In this document: piece after piece, positions 45,174 through 45,646 of the stretch | Layout: each line of letters starts with the position of its first letter | Numbering within the stretch: the stretch's first letter is position 1 | Assembly: GCF_002875705.1 (NCBI RefSeq) | Contig: NZ_MCZZ01000014.1 | Coordinates: 1-45,646, forward strand | Length of the DNA stretch: 45,646 nucleotides | Direction: 5' to 3' | Source of the DNA: Vibrio sp. 10N.261.45.E2 | GTDB lineage: Bacteria > Pseudomonadota > Gammaproteobacteria > Enterobacterales > Vibrionaceae | The notes under the pieces: model-generated | What the model was told of the DNA's origin: nothing | The model's database searches: none | What the model saw: the letters and a program-made list of their open reading frames with translations, nothing else | Position numbers and translations under genes: made by a program

Positions 45174-45344
45174 ATGAAAGAAAAACGCAAAGCACCGCGT
45201 CTAAGTCAGGTTGATTCAGCACGACGAGATCACCAGGCCGCAAAACTTCTAAGCGAAGGTAAGTCGCCCCAAGAGATCGCGCTTGAATTGAATATTTCAA
45301 AAGGAAGCATTTACGCAGTATTGAAGCGAGCTAAGAAGATTTAA
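45174..45344 (+). CDS. Small helix-turn-helix protein
   Basis: A 56-residue basic protein with AGGA upstream of the ATG. The C-terminal half is a helix-turn-helix of the resolvase/sigma-like kind: AAKLLSEGKSPQEIALELNI, then SKGSIYAVLKRAKK. The N-terminus is Lys/Arg-rich. It may bind plasmid DNA or be part of a longer protein, since a second protein-like frame begins immediately after its stop. No family name is assigned. Confidence 0.6.
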   Translation: MKEKRKAPRLSQVDSARRDHQAAKLLSEGKSPQEIALELNISKGSIYAVLKRAKKI

Positions 45345-45574
45345 CTTTACTGGAAAGGCATTCGAAGTCGGAAAGGGATATTCTGGCACTTAAGGCGAAG
45401 CATTCCGAGCTATTGGAGGCTATTAGGGTCATTGACGCTGTAGACGCCGTTCGCGCCGGGATTAAGACCGTAAGAAAGAAGAAGCTAGATAAAGAGCGAC
45501 AAGGGCAGATAGAAGCAATCAACGAAAAATATGATCGCATGATTGAAGCCGACGACTTTTTTGAAGGTCATTAA
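45335..45574 (+). CDS. Possible coiled-coil protein frame without a normal start
   Basis: An open frame from 45335 to the stop at 45574, about 79 codons, rich in Glu, Lys, Ala and Arg (LLERHSKSERDILALKAKH, VRAGIKTVRKKKLDKERQ, NEKYDRMIEADDFFEGH). It looks coding, but no ATG, GTG or TTG lies near its beginning with a ribosome site. It overlaps the end of the small HTH gene in another frame. It may be a frameshifted continuation of that gene or a decayed gene. Confidence 0.35.
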   Translation, partial: EDLTLLERHSKSERDILALKAKHSELLEAIRVIDAVDAVRAGIKTVRKKKLDKERQGQIEAINEKYDRMIEADDFFEGH

Positions 45575-45646
45575 CGGCTTTGTTGCGTAATTCAGTTTAG
45601 AGACAGAGCCGCCCATTTCGTGTGTTTCTTAGTCAATACGACAAGT
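45575..45646. mobile_element. Probable end of an IS5/IS903-like insertion sequence
   Basis: GGCTTTGTTGCGTAATTCAG at about 45576-45595 resembles the terminal inverted repeat of IS5-family elements of the IS903 group. The window stops 50 bases into it, so no transposase is visible. Confidence 0.45.

Noticed and set aside
45331..45540. Minus-strand open frame of 69 codons
   Set aside because: Ser-rich shadow of the plus-strand coiled-coil frame, which has the more protein-like composition.

Overview
The window looks like chromosomal DNA of a marine gammaproteobacterium, most likely a Vibrio. The clues are Vibrio-type integron attC sequence, a RelBE pair of the kind carried in Vibrio integron cassettes, a remnant integron integrase, a Vibrio-like adenosine deaminase, moderate GC, and many LysR regulators next to small metabolic genes. 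No rRNA or tRNA gene was recognised. The last 3.5 kb is of different origin (plasmid-like genes plus insertion sequences), and the window ends inside what looks like another insertion sequence.

Layout. 0.1-3.2 kb: a LuxR-type regulator, a membrane diguanylate cyclase and a LysR regulator. 3.3-5.7 kb: a LysR regulator divergent from an MFS exporter. 5.7-9.1 kb: an AscG/AscB-like beta-glucoside module with two clear operators but no sugar permease, plus a maltose O-acetyltransferase. 9.1-16.9 kb: a lipoprotein, two tandem DUF1254/DUF1214 exported proteins, two LysR regulators, a putative outer-membrane barrel protein and a large MscS channel. 17.0-23.6 kb: a VOC protein, a DMT exporter, a LysR/alkylsulfatase pair resembling sdsB/sdsA, an SDR and a lipoate-ligase-like protein. 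23.6-25.6 kb: a decayed mini-integron. It holds a LexA box and an internally deleted, frameshifted intI, one cassette gene whose stop codon lies in a good attC, an inverted relBE cassette, and a second degenerate attC-like site. 25.7-29.2 kb: homocysteine S-methyltransferase, a Gfo/Idh/MocA oxidoreductase and an SgrR-like regulator, all co-oriented. 29.4-39.8 kb: an HDOD protein; a TetR/quinone-oxidoreductase pair with twin operators; an AraC/MFS divergent pair; a glutathione synthetase of the eukaryotic family; LysR divergent from adenosine deaminase; an O-acetyltransferase; and a HAD phosphatase.

40.0-42.1 kb: an acyl-CoA module that is breaking down. Its enoyl-CoA hydratase has an in-frame stop, and its acyl-CoA ligase has lost its N-terminus and carries an expanded 7-bp repeat. 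42.1-45.6 kb: foreign DNA that starts at a perfect hairpin on the ligase break point. It has a KorA/TrfB-like repressor, small plasmid-style genes, a frameshifted IS91-family transposase that appears to have split one of those genes at a GTTC target, and a probable IS end at the window edge.

The most interesting parts are the integron fossil, the 7-bp repeat in the ligase, the eukaryotic-type glutathione synthetase, and the hairpin/18-bp repeat architecture of the foreign segment. All functional calls rest on reading the sequence and on recalled family features; no database search was run.
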